Assembly: GCA_015039315.1 (NCBI GenBank)
Contig: WIDE01000005.1
Span: 400,833-464,832 of the forward strand
Origin: Clavulina sp. PMI_390
Taxonomy: Eukaryota; Basidiomycota; Agaricomycetes; Cantharellales; Hydnaceae
Direction of reading: 5' to 3'
DNA: 64,000 nucleotides
A program made the position numbers and the translations under genes. A model generated the notes under the pieces. That model searched no databases. It had not been told where the DNA came from and saw nothing but the letters and a program-made list of their open reading frames with translations. Below, piece after piece: positions 1 to 11,540 of the stretch (position 1 is its first letter; each line of letters begins with the position of its first letter).

Positions 1-126
1 GTTGATGAGCCCGAGGTTGAGGAGGGTATGCGTACCATAAATGATCTCTATCAGGTCGCACACAGACGAGCGGGGAAGGCAGGGTATAATGAGAAAGCCA
101 CTCCAGAGCAACGGAAGAACAGGTAG
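1..126 (+). CDS. C-terminal end of an unidentified protein (5' part outside the window)
   Basis: Frame 1 is open from the first base to a TAG at 124-126 and encodes about 41 residues. The composition is protein-like: an acidic start (VDEPEVEEG), a helical middle (MRTINDLYQVAHRRAGK), and a basic end (QRKNR) before the stop. This is not the frame of the overlapping shadow ORFs. The stop lies 107 bases from the stop of the zinc-finger gene on the other strand, as expected for two convergent genes. I do not recognise the family. It could be the last exon of a larger gene, but the 5' part is missing, so function and exon boundaries cannot be stated. Confidence 0.5.
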   Translation, partial: VDEPEVEEGMRTINDLYQVAHRRAGKAGYNEKATPEQRKNR

Positions 127-232
127 CTCCTCGATCCACAAAACAGAGAGGTCGCCACTATCCAAACCGAGCAACCAGCCAGCGGACGCGCACACGCACA
201 CACACGCTCATCTATCATTCGCCTCGTCCCTT

Positions 233-2225
233 TCAACTACTGGCACGGCCAGCGATGCCCGCCGGGACAGCCGATACGACCCAGCGAGTCGTGCGCATCT
301 TGTCATCGCACTCGCACGCCTCGCGCGAGCCCTGGATCCAGCCGCGTTCGCACCCATCGCACCACACGCGCTCCTTGTTGAGCAGAGCACCGGCGCTGGA
401 CGACGAGGCTCCATGCTTACCAGCCAAGAGCGAGCCCTCGCCTTCGGTGGCGCTGTCCTCGTCTTCGTCGCCATTTGCACTGCCTCCGTACGTGCTTCCT
501 CCGCCGGCAGAATAAGTGCTTCCGCCATAGGCTGAGCCGTTGCGCGAGTGGGTGCCAGGTGCACCGGCTCGGTGACCGCGGATCGAGGCGCGCTCCTCTC
601 CGGAAAGGTTACCGGCGTTGGCATCGGCAAGCCCGATGCCGCTGTTGCCACCGTGGATGGAGGTGTAGTGACGGCCGAGATCGTGCTTACGGGAGAACGA
701 GCGACCACATCCCACGTGACGACAGACGAACGACTTGACGCGGTGTGGATCATGGGTCTGCATGTGGGTCTTGAGGTTGTATGCGCGAGCAAAGGCTAAG
801 CGAGGGGGATGCCGACGACGATGAGGACGAATAAAAAAAAGTCCGGAAGAATCCAAAATTAGATGAGCCGAGGTTGACATATGTAGATTTACGTATCAGT
901 CAAAGAATGGGGGACTTACCACGTTCGCAGTTGGGACATTGGTAGCGCTTGCTTGGGTGGACGCCAGGCTTGGAGTCTTCTTCGTAGTCTGGGGGGCTAG
1001 CAGCCGATGCTGCCAAGCGTTTGCCGCGACGGTCTTGGTGGTGATCGAGAGCACCAAAGTCGGGGGTGGGGATCGATGGCGACGAGGTTGCTTCGCGTTT
1101 GATGGCGCTGCGACCTGCCTGGGCTTGGGCGAGGTTGGAGGATGACGAGGTGGAAGCGCCAAGGGGATCACCGCGGCGAGGGAAATACATGTCAGTGGGG
1201 GTGGATGATGTGATGAGGGCGTCGTAGTCGATCGGGGACTGGGATGACGATGGTGGTGGGTTGAGTGGTTGCGATGATAGCACGTGCGGTGGGGCAGAGG
1301 CGGCGGGTGGGGAGTAGGTGGATGCGGCAGCAGCAGCAGCAAGGGCAGCGACACTGACTTGGTTCATAAACAGTTGGACTGAATTGAGTGTGGCCGCGTC
1401 GATGGGTCCCGGAGCCGAAGGATTGATCCCAAGTGCACTGAGAGCAGCCATGGCAGCCGCGGTCGATGCAGTCGTGGCCTGGGGACTGACTACGGGCGCA
1501 GTTGGCGAAGATAAGGAAGCAGCACCTGGGGGAGATGTGGCTCCTAATTGTTGCTGCTGCTGCTGCTGTGGCTGTAAGACCTGCGGAGTCTGTATGCCCC
1601 CCATATGATGGAATGCGGATGGGAGTCCGGAGAGATTAAACTCGGACAAATCCAGATCGAGGTCGTTCCCATAATGTGATTGCGTTTGATGTTGATGCTG
1701 TTGCAGGAGTGGCGACGGGAACTGTGGCGGATTCCCCACCGCCGAGGCACTATTGTGCTGCGGCAGGGACCCAGCTGCGCTCAGGCCTGTTACACCAGGA
1801 GCGTAGGCGCTATACAGCGACCCATTGGCCCCCAGGTGGTGGTTGTATCCTGACTCATGGCCAGAATAAAACGATGCGGCATCATAGTCGTTGTAGCTGT
1901 GCTGGCTCTCGCTGACGCTGGACACCGTCCCGTTGAAGGCCGATTTTGGCCCGTTGCGATAGCTGCCGTAGTACGCAGCTGGGGGCAAAGGCTGGAGGGT
2001 GTCCTGCGCAGAAAAGGGGAGATCGAGCTGGCCGAGTTCGGTTTCTGCCTCGAGCTCGCGATCAAAGGCTTCTGGGTCGGGCGCGAAGAGCTCAAAAGAC
2101 GTGGGGTCCATCCACTGCGCATTTGGGTTTCCTGCTGCTGGCGATGCCTTGTCTACATTGCCGGCTGTTGAATTGAGATATTCGTTGATGTCGAGCAGTA
2201 GAGAATTTGCTGAATCTGTCGACAT
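233..2225 (-). CDS. C2H2 zinc-finger transcription factor (possibly Crz1-like)
   Basis: Two exons, 2225-920 and 795-233, joined by a GTAAGT..TTAG intron, give 622 residues. The intron falls inside the first zinc finger, and splicing restores YQCPNCERAFARAYNLKTHM (first C2H2 finger). A second finger follows with C-x4-C and H-x4-H spacing (FVCRHVGCGRSF, then HDLGRHYTSIH). The N-terminal 400 residues are low in complexity: a Q7 run encoded near 1550-1570, alanine runs, and many serines and prolines, as in fungal activation regions. After the fingers lies a serine/glycine-rich stretch and a cysteine-bearing tail (WCDGCERGW) typical of one basidiomycete regulator group. Two adjacent fingers resemble calcineurin-responsive Crz1 factors, but I cannot confirm a calcineurin docking motif. 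It probably acts in the nucleus on DNA. It has an unusually long upstream region with repeated TGACT sites. Confidence 0.85.
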
Positions 2226-4527
2226 TGTGCTGCCCTTCGTCTCGTCGTCGTCGTCCGATTGTTGCAGTCTGTGTTCAGGAGAGAGGAGGAAGAGCGATCC
2301 GACGGTGGCTGTGCTCGAGTCCTTTGCTCATGTAAGCCGCTCGATCGGCCAATTCATGCCATCTTGTGTCTCTCTGGTCTATCAAGTAGTCCTTCATCCT
2401 GAAAGACACTTTTGGGCGTCACTGGCACGCTGAGGGACGTCTGAGCCCGCGTTTGCATCGCCCATTCAATTCTGCGGAATTCCTGGCCAGCATTCAGTTT
2501 CACCAATCATGGTGTCTGCGCACATCCACCCCCTGTACTGGTCCACCGAGCGCAGCTCAGCAATAGTCTAATTCCATAAAAAGAATCCCAGAAAAATAGC
2601 GCAATTCCGCATCTGTGGGGACTTTCTTGGCTATGTGTGATGCAATGATGAAAATATGCCGAGCAAGGCGAATCAACCAGTGCATAATCCAATTTGTCCA
2701 CATGGCACGCCGCAGCAATACTTGGCGATCCAGGACTTTTGCTCAGCGCAGTCATGATCGCTTTTCACAACCCCATCTCATTCAACCTTCGCCGCCGGCT
2801 TCCAAGCCTCCTCTCTGACGCAAACCCTGACTACGCAGCAATATCACTCCACATAGCCTTGGCAGCGACTCGCTACCGACCAGGGGGCCCCGACGTCGAT
2901 GTGCCATCCGGTCTTGGCATTACGCACACAACTCTACGTCAACCCAAATATCTGTTTCTTGCAGCCAACGCTACCTTATAAAGACCTTTAGTCTCCCCTC
3001 TTATGTCTGAGACTTTGAGGGAGGGAAGTGAGACCAGGCGTCGAGTCCGGGCAGGTTCGGCAGGGAATGCCGAGCCCCGGCCATATGAGCGAGCGCAGGC
3101 TCCCACCCTGCCCCCTCCACATCGCGCACAGTCATTGAGACCCCCAAATCTCTCTCGCAGTCACTGATCCTCGTACGACACGCGCAAGTCATTTTTCCCT
3201 TTCCTTTGCTGTTAATAATAGGCGTAGGCGCAGTCAATGAGTTCTTCTTCCTTGAGTGACTATGTATCCCGGATTCTCTTGGGCAGATCCCGATCCCCCC
3301 GTGCTCGCTTGGCGCAGCAACATTCAGTCAATTCCTCCCTCCCCCCTTAGTTCCTATCCCTTTTCGGTTCGACTCACTGCTTCTTCTCTATGACTCGAAT
3401 CGCAGCAGCGAGCAGACAAATGAAAATTGACTTTGCCTTGGCGCAGCAGTCAGGCCTTTCAGTGACCGATGAATCATCGGCTTCGGATTCCGGGTTGCAT
3501 CAGTCAATGGGGGATGCTGATACCCACCTGCGCGCAGCGCGTACAAGCCTCGCCGTAGCTCTCGAAGTCGTGGCTGGGTCCCCGTTTCCGTTCGGCTGGG
3601 TCTTGATGGCTGGGCTGATCGTTGGCATTGATATCATCGCTCCCTATGACCCCATAATGACACGCGCGTCGTGTCAGAGATGCAACTGACACGTCGCAGT
3701 CAGGCTCCGAGTCACCTCCCCCCTTAGCGTCCTCTCCGCCCACTCCCTCTGTCAGATCTTCTACCTCCTCTTACCACTCCCACGTCCTCTCCGTCGCTTG
3801 CTGGGGGGATGGTATTTCAGCCTGCCCTTGTCCACGGTATTATTAGTCGAGAGCGCTATGAACACTCCCCCTTTTGCTCAGCAAGCCAGCCGCCTGGGTG
3901 ACCCCAAAGGACAACCGCCCAGCATCAATTCCTGGCAGTGACCTTCTGCTCCCCCCTTGCCTTCCCTTCCCTTATAGCGCTCACGACCCATGGGGGCCAA
4001 CATCCAGCATGAGTATTTATAGACCGATCCCGAACTCAGGTACGGAAGCCATCCTGGACCGTCCAATCAGAATCTAGCCGTTGGCGCACACGGCAACGAC
4101 GATCGCGCCCCGCGAAATCATTTATGCTATATCACTGCCGTCTTTATGGTTCACCCTGACGCTGCAAAGGTAACCTATTGGTCTCATCACTGGCAATGGT
4201 AATGAAAAGGGGTCGTGTCCATGCATATATTTCGTCCTTGGTGAACGTCGTAAGTGAGTGATCAAATATACAGAGGCGCCAAAGCGGCAGGGGAGGGAAT
4301 TACACTGGACACAGTGGCTAACAAGAAAGGAATGCGATGATTACAGTAGGTAGCGAGTTTGAGAAAACGAAGGGATAGTAGCGAAAAAATGTTAGTCCGT
4401 ACGTTTTGCCCACCGAATATTAATGTGTTGAAGGCGATGATGAGGCAAGCAACACAACGCAACTCAAGGTAATGACCACGGGGCGCACAAGAAGAAACGG
4501 GGGTCCAGCTGGGGAGAGTGCACACCT
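2226..4527. other. 2.3 kb intergenic/promoter region, no convincing gene
   Basis: This space lies between the start of the zinc-finger gene and the stop of the TKL kinase gene, both on the minus strand. The open frames in it (the longest about 100 codons at 3390-3689) have no recognisable family, no splice support and ordinary composition. The middle third holds a dense cluster of TGACT/AGTCA words and a 12-base direct repeat, listed separately. It is best read as the upstream control region of the zinc-finger gene, perhaps with a long untranslated leader. Confidence 0.6.
3130..3714. promoter_or_regulatory. Cluster of twelve TGACT/AGTCA words upstream of the zinc-finger gene
   Basis: AGTCA or its complement occurs at about 3130, 3159, 3187, 3232, 3257, 3326, 3391, 3428, 3448, 3502, 3698 and 3710. 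Chance predicts roughly one in 585 bases counting both strands. Three copies extend to CAGTCAAT and four to GCAGTCA. The 12-mer CTTGGCGCAGCA is repeated exactly at 3308 and 3437, each time beside an AGTCA. TGACT is the half-site of Gcn4/AP-1-type bZIP factors in fungi; that a bZIP protein binds here is inference. Confidence 0.5.
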
Positions 4528-7500
4528 CTATAGCGACGTAGGCTGCTCGGAGTCCGGCTTGAATCGCAGTCGCGCAAGGATGAGTGTATGATACGGAGCA
4601 CTGAGCCAAAAATAGAATGTCAGCCATAATACATCACGAAGTCAGTCAAAGACACTTACGGTTCGGCCCTAACTATAGACACCTTGTTGGCCGACAGCCG
4701 CGGGGCATCGCTCAGGACCGGATCCTCATTGTATCGCGGACCCGCCTGTTTTAGGACATTCGTGTCTGTAGTCCAAACTCCAAAAGGCTCGCCTTCACGA
4801 CGGTCACCGTAGCTATTCCAAGGAAGAAGCGTCATCATGAGCGTCAGATATCAGCAAGCATACATAAGGGGGGAGGTGCTGAAAAGCTACCAACATGTTG
4901 AAGTGAGCCATTCCATCAGGATGCTTATGATTCACGACTACGAGCGAGATAGTATGCAATTAGTAAGAGGATCATTTGTGTCAGCGAGAAGAACCCACAT
5001 AGGCCATAGTCTTTCGTGTCCAAGGTACCGATCACCAACAGCAAATCCTCCTTGGCCAGATGGTGCCTCCTTCCAAACGTATCCATAATAGTTTGTCGAT
5101 GTTTCGCAAACCAGTCCTTTGCGGTATCAAGTGTAGGAGAAGTAACGTATCGCTAATGCATTGGAGTTAGAACCCATGGTCGCATAGTGATGAAGGGAAT
5201 CAAGAGATAATACACACGTAGACGGTCGATTCCGCAACAATTAACGCCCGTTTGTGCTTCGCCCGGAGAACGAAATCGTACTTCCGTGAGACTTGCCTAG
5301 GTGCATCAGGGCTCACAGAGGCGCTTGACGGGGTCCTTCCAATGCCGAAGCCAAATGGCTTGCTGGTGCTTGGCGTAGCCGTGCCACTGCCGCTGCCACT
5401 CGTAGCGCTTTCTCCTCCGGGAGTAACTGGGGGGCTAGACGTATTGTTGCTGCTGAGGGACGTTCCTGTTGGGGTCCTCGGCAAGGGGGTCCGGAGGAAT
5501 CCCCCAACCCAGTCAATGCCACGCTGGATAACATTGCGCTTTTCTTCGGTCTGGGACCCCATCTGGATGCCCTTGAGAGGAGGGACAGGGATACCACCGT
5601 GCCAGTGCGACGTTGAGGTGCCTATGGGATCGAATGCATTGAAAAGCTTGATGAAGCTGCCTTCAGGGCGTTTGTGATAACCGACATCCCCAATCTTCAC
5701 TTCTGAGGGTGTCCAGACTAGAGGAAAGATGGTGGTTGAGACTCATCAGAAGATGTCAACGGTGCGAGCTACACTCGACGTACGTGGAAGGTTGAGCGAA
5801 ACGTGGTGAGGATGCACGAGATAGTACCGATACCGCGACTCGTTGCGCTTCTCGGCAGCCACTTCATCTTGTGGCACAGGAGACTCATAGCCATCATCGA
5901 AGCTGGGAGGACGGCGCATTGTCAACATGGAATGGTCAAGCTGGGGCTGGGGTGGTCTGGATCCCGCTCCTGGGAGAGGATGGCGTTCGTCAGATTCAGC
6001 TTGGGACGGGGAGGAAACTGAATCGAGCATCGATAAGAAAGATTGGCTGTCATCTGAGGACGACACAGGGGATGGCTCGTTTGGAGCGGGATTGAGGACT
6101 GTATCATCGTAGGGACCTGTTCAAAGTGATGCAGGTCAGCTCCACAAAACCACAACTAAGGTAGACTCTTCAATGGCACGTACTCGCATCTTGAAGTTTC
6201 TCTGTAGGCTCTAAATGTGGGCTACGATGGCCGTCATCTTGTTGAGGGGCTCGAAGAGAATCGGTGTCATCTAGTTCGGGAAGCAGTGGCGGACGAGGGG
6301 TAATGTCCACCTGTGTGATCAGGATTTGGGTCATCTCAGCTGCAATGTGCTCGAATGAGGGTCGATCCACGGCCGCGCGCGCCCAACATCTCGAGATGAG
6401 ATCAACGAGATCGGCAGGCATACGGTCGGTTGGGAGCGACGGGCGCTCGTTATTATCTAATGATAAGTTGACTTAAAAGGCACGAAACAAAAAGGCTGGT
6501 TTTGTTATTATACACGTACCAAGCACAACATGGCGGATGAGCTAACAACGAAGAATCGTCAGCCAAGGGCGCGTGTAGACTCTCAAGGACGACGCACCGT
6601 ATCACTCAGGCTAGGCCAAGGCAACTCGCCATCCATTAGAACCTATATCAAGAGAGTGAGTAGTTATATAGTCGTACTAGTGTTAGTGCAACGTACCTCA
6701 CTACATGAAACAGCAAAGGCATAAACATCCGCTTGCCAGGTCAAGGGGGTGAATGAATCTTGAAGGAGTTCGGGAGAGAGCCAGCGGAGTGTCCCGCCTG
6801 GAACGCCAGCGTGGCTCAAGCGGTAGACCTCATTCTTGAGCTTTGACTGGCCAAAGTCGGAGATTACACAGTGCAGCTCCTGAGGTAGATATGTGAGTAA
6901 GATGCCTTTCAATAATGATGAAGAGAGTCAAACGCACATCGTCAACAAGAACGTTCACAGCCTTGAGATCACCATGCAGCACCCCTCGTTTATGAAGATA
7001 GTCCATCCCGACAGCAATCTCTTGAATCTATAAACAGCCTATGAGCCGAATGGTCATCATTAGAACGTAAATATGGGTCCATACCATCTGCAAATAATTC
7101 GCTTGACCAGGGTGGGCCTTGAGATACTTGATGAGACTGCCGTTCCTCATATAGGGGCTGACAAAGAACCATGGGGGGTTCGAAGATGTACTCGATGCGC
7201 CAAGCAGAGGGAGAATGTTGGGATGCTAAATATTGGATATAATCGTCAGGGGCTTCCAATCGTGAAGCTGATGATGTCCCAACTCACTGAGAGGGTTTGC
7301 CAGATTTGAGCTTCGTGAAGGAATAAATCCGCAGGCGTAGTGGGGGAGAGAACCTAGGGAGAAACATTCGAATGTTAGGTGATTGTATTACGCGTCGTCA
7401 TTGACAAGGAAGTCGCTGACCTTGATGGCAACTAGTTCTCCTTTCCACTGCCCTTTGAACACCTCACTGAAGTACCCAACACCAATCTGTTGCGCTCTGT

Positions 7501-9700
7501 CGATTTCCCATCTCGTGATGGTCCACTGTAAGAATGCCCCCATTCGTCAGTCAGAGCACAGAGGGGCTGGAGAGTCCAAAGCGCAATCACTCACGGAAGG
7601 CAACTCATCACCGTCCCCACTCGATCGTCGCAAAGCCTCAATTTCCTCCTCGATGAACTCGCGGTGGATCTTGAGTTCTTCAGGGTTCTCCTCCACGGGG
7701 AGAGTGTGGATAGATTTCGTAGCATGCGTAGACTGCTTCTCCGAAGAAGACAGCGAACCGGTAGTGGAGCCTCGTCGTACATTTGGGCTCGATAAATGGG
7801 GGTCCTATCATGCATCGTACTGAGTACCACGATTAGACAGGCTCGAAGTAGGGTGAACTCACCTCAAGCGCTCGCCGAAGCGTCCGGATGGCCTCTGCCA
7901 TCTCAGGCTTCTGCACCTGCAACACCTCAATCAGCCTCTCATCCGAATTGGCGTCCATAACATCCTTGATAATTCTTCGCAAATCCGCGTTATCCAACTG
8001 ACAGTCCTGCGCGAACCGATCATGGTGGTGCGCAGCGATGTCAGGAAGGACGAACGATGACGACGACGAATTATCGTTGGAGCCGTCGGTGGGCGCGGAG
8101 CTGTCAGAACGTGAGAGCTGGGGCCGCATAGAGGAAGACTTGGAAGCAACTGTCCCCGCGGGGTCGTGCGTGGGGATGTCGGGGTATGCTGGTGGGGGCA
8201 GCATGGGGAGTGGGGATGCTGGGCTAGCGATAGTCGCTGCTGGATCATCGTGCGCGTTCTTGGGACTATGCGTCGGGTGTTCCTTGAGCTCACGAAGAAT
8301 ACGGACTTGGATCGCCAACTGTCGACGATGATGGAGAGAACGAGAGAGTCAGTATTGCACCCGCGCAAAAGAGGCTGGGACGCCACGCACCCCGAACAAT
8401 TGCAAGTCGTCGGTAAGCTTTTCGTGCGCTTCGAGAATCTGGAGTTGAATCTCCTCCCGCTTCAGGTAGCGTTTGATGAAGGGCCGCTCCGTGAGCCTAT
8501 ATGCATATGATGGTGTCGGTGGAATTTGACGTCAGGAACCGTCATAGCGGGGGGATTCAGGAGTTAGAAATTTTGGTGTGGGCCTAGACATACTTTTGCA
8601 TTAGGCTTGCGATATCGTGGAACGTTTCGGTGAGGTTCCTCATGGGGTCTGCCAAGGCTGCGGCCACGTTCGGCCCAGCGATGTTGACTTCATCTCGGAC
8701 GGAATTGAGAATACCCGCACATCGCTCCGCAAGATGCAAGCATGCCATTCGATTCGTCTAGCGGGACGTGTGTCATGAAGACGTCAGAGAGTGCGGCGCA
8801 GAGAGAAAAAAGAAAACTCCAAAATGCATACCTCGACTTGCCCCACATAGTTCCAGATTTGCACCAGGGAGCTGATCGCCTCGAATATTCCAGGGATCGG
8901 AACAATCCTGATGACCTCGAGCCCGGCTTCAAGAATGTCGTGTGTGATCACTTTGGTGCCATCCCAGACTTCTTCACCAGTCGCCCTCGCAACGGCGAGA
9001 GCTGTCTTCTGATATGCCTCTTCTTGCTCGGGAGGAACAATGAAGCGTTGAGGAGGTTTCGGTGATGCTTTAGGATTGAGCGAGTGAATGTTGGGTGGAG
9101 AGGATGAAATGCGGCTGCCGTCGGCGCGATCTGATGACACGGACTTGGCACGTCGACGAGGAGAAGGGGAGAGATTACGCCAGGGACGAGACGATTTATC
9201 CTTCTTATGCTGCCACCAGCGAGAACTCGGACGAAGATGCTCGGGAGGCAGCCCACTATTGTTCAGAGAATTGAGCAAAGAGTGAGTCGAGAGAAATGCG
9301 AATCATCGAGGAACGTGGAAACTGACGGATCATTCTCAGCGGGTTCTGGTGACCGGGAATCAGTGCGGGAAAGGTCCCCGAAGGCTCCTTTCCGACGTTC
9401 GATCTCGATGGGGCTCGACTTCATAGAATCGACGTTGAGCAAGCCAAGGCCATTGCCGGAGGTGGTGATCTGGAGGGTGCTGCCAGAAGGGACGCTTGGG
9501 AGGGAGCCGGCGCGTTGGGTCGGAGATAGTGATGCCTGTGCGGTGGCACCACCATCTGAGGAGGTTGAGGTCGGAGTGTTGAATGAGACAGAAGGGACTG
9601 AAGGGGACGTAGGGAGCGGAGGTCGCGAGAGACTGCTTGACCCAGCCTTGGGTAGTTTAGGCTTGGGAGACTTGGGAGACTTATTCTTCTTCTTGAACAT
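4528..9700 (-). CDS. TKL-type protein kinase with MLKL-like N-terminal region and C-terminal LWTP domain
   Basis: Twenty exons from ATG at 9698-9700 to TAG at 4528-4530 give 1304 residues. Residues 1-200 are basic and serine/proline-rich. About 203-370 is helical and matches the four-helix region that precedes kinases in many agaricomycetes and resembles the MLKL N-terminus (NRMACLHLAERCAGILNSVR, then RPFIKRYLKRE). The kinase spans about 580-835: glycine loop IGVGYFSEVFKG, lysine in VAIK, catalytic loop HGDLKAVNVLV (glycine where HRD has arginine), SDFGQSK, and WLSPELL. About 977-1304 forms a second agaricomycete domain (LWTPSEVKIGDVGYHKRPEG to LILARLRFKPDSEQPTSL) often seen as a separate protein. 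The intron at the junction (5783-5718) has good GTACGT and CTCTAG sites and keeps the frame, which supports one fused gene. It probably acts as a signalling kinase; the substrate is unknown. Confidence 0.85.
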
Positions 9701-10676
9701 CGTAGACGACGATCGCCCCCTCTACGTCGGACGACCGACGTCTGCGGTGCGGGGTAGTCAAGTTGAGTGCTAGAATGGGGGAGGGAGGGGGTTCAATAAT
9801 AGGAGGGCAATGAGAGTGTTGCAGTTGAGTACTCCGGCCGATTATTTAAGGAGCAAGGAGTTGATTTGATCTCACTGTGACGATGGAGAGTTCCAGACAG
9901 GGATGCTACGAGTAGCCGATCGTTTGACGTTGATGAAAGGCCTGCTGATTCCAGTATCGAGCGGAAACCTGACACCACTTTGTGGACACACACCAAGGCT
10001 GTGGAGCGATTCCACCCAACCCTGGCGGCTCAGTGTTGTTTCAGGTGCTCGTCGTTGTAGTGGTGGTAGTGGAAAGCAAGAGAGAGAGATGGAGAGAGGG
10101 GCCTTTGCCGTGGAGAAGCGGCGTTTTGCAACCCTGCTTCTCTCTTTCCAGCTATGAACTTGGCGTTCAGCATCAACTTGACGTTACGATGTCATGAGTG
10201 ATGCAACATACTGCAGTACACAGACCTCTGCCTAAAACATATTATCACCACGACATTGACAGCAAATAAACTACTGTTGTCCTGAAACACAGCGTCTCCT
10301 AGTGCTGACGTAGTTTATGGCGGTAACCGTCTTGTGGTATTGATTCGCACATTTGGGGGGTGACCCCTTATGCAGCGTGATCCGGTGACCAGAAAAACGA
10401 AGGAAATTCCGAGCAGGATTCCTGAACCAACCCCCTCAGAGACTCACCTTCGGGAATCCACCTCTGCATAGGTCCCTAAGGGCTGTCCCCCATAAATCTC
10501 CCAAAATGGAAAGGAATGTTGGCACTGCCACCCTGCGTTTCCGGTATTGAAATGGGATCATCGTCATAGCAAGAGTGCGTTGTCCCTTGTTTGAGGAAGC
10601 TTATTGTGCTTCAGATTCCACCACCACGACCACGCAAGCCATAAACTCCCCTTACCACATCTAAAGACGCACTGTG
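9701..10676. promoter_or_regulatory. Divergent intergenic region between the kinase gene and the small acidic protein gene
   Basis: About 1 kb separates the minus-strand kinase start from the plus-strand start at 10677, so both promoters must lie here. A TTAAATAA-like AT stretch on the minus strand near 9842 lies about 140 bases before the kinase ATG. I see no gene in this stretch. Confidence 0.5.
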
Positions 10677-11349
10677 ATGCCTCCTAAAAAGCGAGCCGCT
10701 GACACTGACGCGTCAGGAGACGAGTCTCGTGCCGCCAAGGTGGCGAAGACCTCCACGCCCAAGAAGCCTGCATCTAAAGCGAAAGCATCGCCAAAAGACA
10801 AGGCAAAGAAGGCCCCTGCTAAGAGAGGCGCTGCCGCCCAAAAGGTGCGTGTGTGTTTGAACGCTACTCTGCAATTCCGTCGTCGCGTCACCCCCTTCCC
10901 CACATGACCCTCTCGATTGCTGATGCTATATTTCCTTTTTGTGTCCGTATTTCCAGAGCCCAGTGACTCCAGAAGAATTCAAGCGCTCTGCTCTACCGCT
11001 CCACGTGGATTTCACTCATACCCCACCCAGCATCGAGACGGAGGAAAAGGCCGAAGCCGAGGGCAAGTCTGTCGTAGAGGCTGGCATGATTGGCTCCGTC
11101 ACCATGCTCCCTGCCACATTCTCATCGGGTACACTCGGCTGGAAGGCCACAAAACACCTCGCTATTGAGCTCACGGACCCCGAGACCGGGAAAAAGACAA
11201 AGGTCAACGTACAGGTCCAGATCAACGCACTCGTCAAGGGCAGCAAGCCCGAGGCAGGTGGAAAGGATGCAGAAGACGACGAGGAGGCTGAGGAAGCCGC
11301 TGCTGCTGAAGCCGCTGTGGAAGGTGACGCTGAAGAGGATGACGAATAG
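10677..11349 (+). CDS. Conserved small protein of unknown function, basic N-terminus and acidic tail
   Basis: Two exons, 10677-10844 and 10957-11349, with a GTGCGT..TTCCAG intron, give 186 residues. I chose the ATG at 10677; the GTG just before it is not needed. Residues 1-56 are rich in lysine and alanine with PKK and AKK patches that could be a nuclear signal. The core (TPEEFKRSALPLHVDFTHTP through GSVTMLPATFSSGTLGW to INALVKGSK) looks like a compact beta-rich domain. The last 30 residues are almost all aspartate, glutamate and alanine. The opposite charges of the two ends suggest a nucleic-acid or histone-associated protein, but that is inference. I do not recognise a named family. Confidence 0.8.
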
Positions 11350-11540
11350 TCTTTTATGAAACCGCATTGCATTGACGCTTTGGCGGGCTCTTCTTGACAT
11401 ACCCACACACACCCGCTGCTGTATTTTCACGTACCAAACTCATGCCTGTAGTAATGTCCCTGTCACCTAATTCACAAATGTGCTCGCTCAATATAACGAT
11501 TTGACTGGTATCAATAAAGATTGTTTTGATACTTTGGTTT

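Noticed and set aside
41..880. Several overlapping open frames on both strands near the left edge
   Set aside because: The zinc-finger exon on the minus strand and the short frame-1 tail on the plus strand explain the coding signal; the others have no conserved motif.
3390..3689. 99-codon open frame with a hydrophobic stretch in the zinc-finger upstream region
   Set aside because: No promoter-like leader, no splice support and no recognisable motif; its bases coincide with the TGACT cluster, which reads better as regulatory DNA.
5718..5783. Kinase and LWTP domain as two separate genes
   Set aside because: The intron has good donor and acceptor sites, the phases agree, there is no promoter-like sequence, and the upstream exon ends with the residues (VHPHHVSLNLP) that normally begin the LWTP domain.
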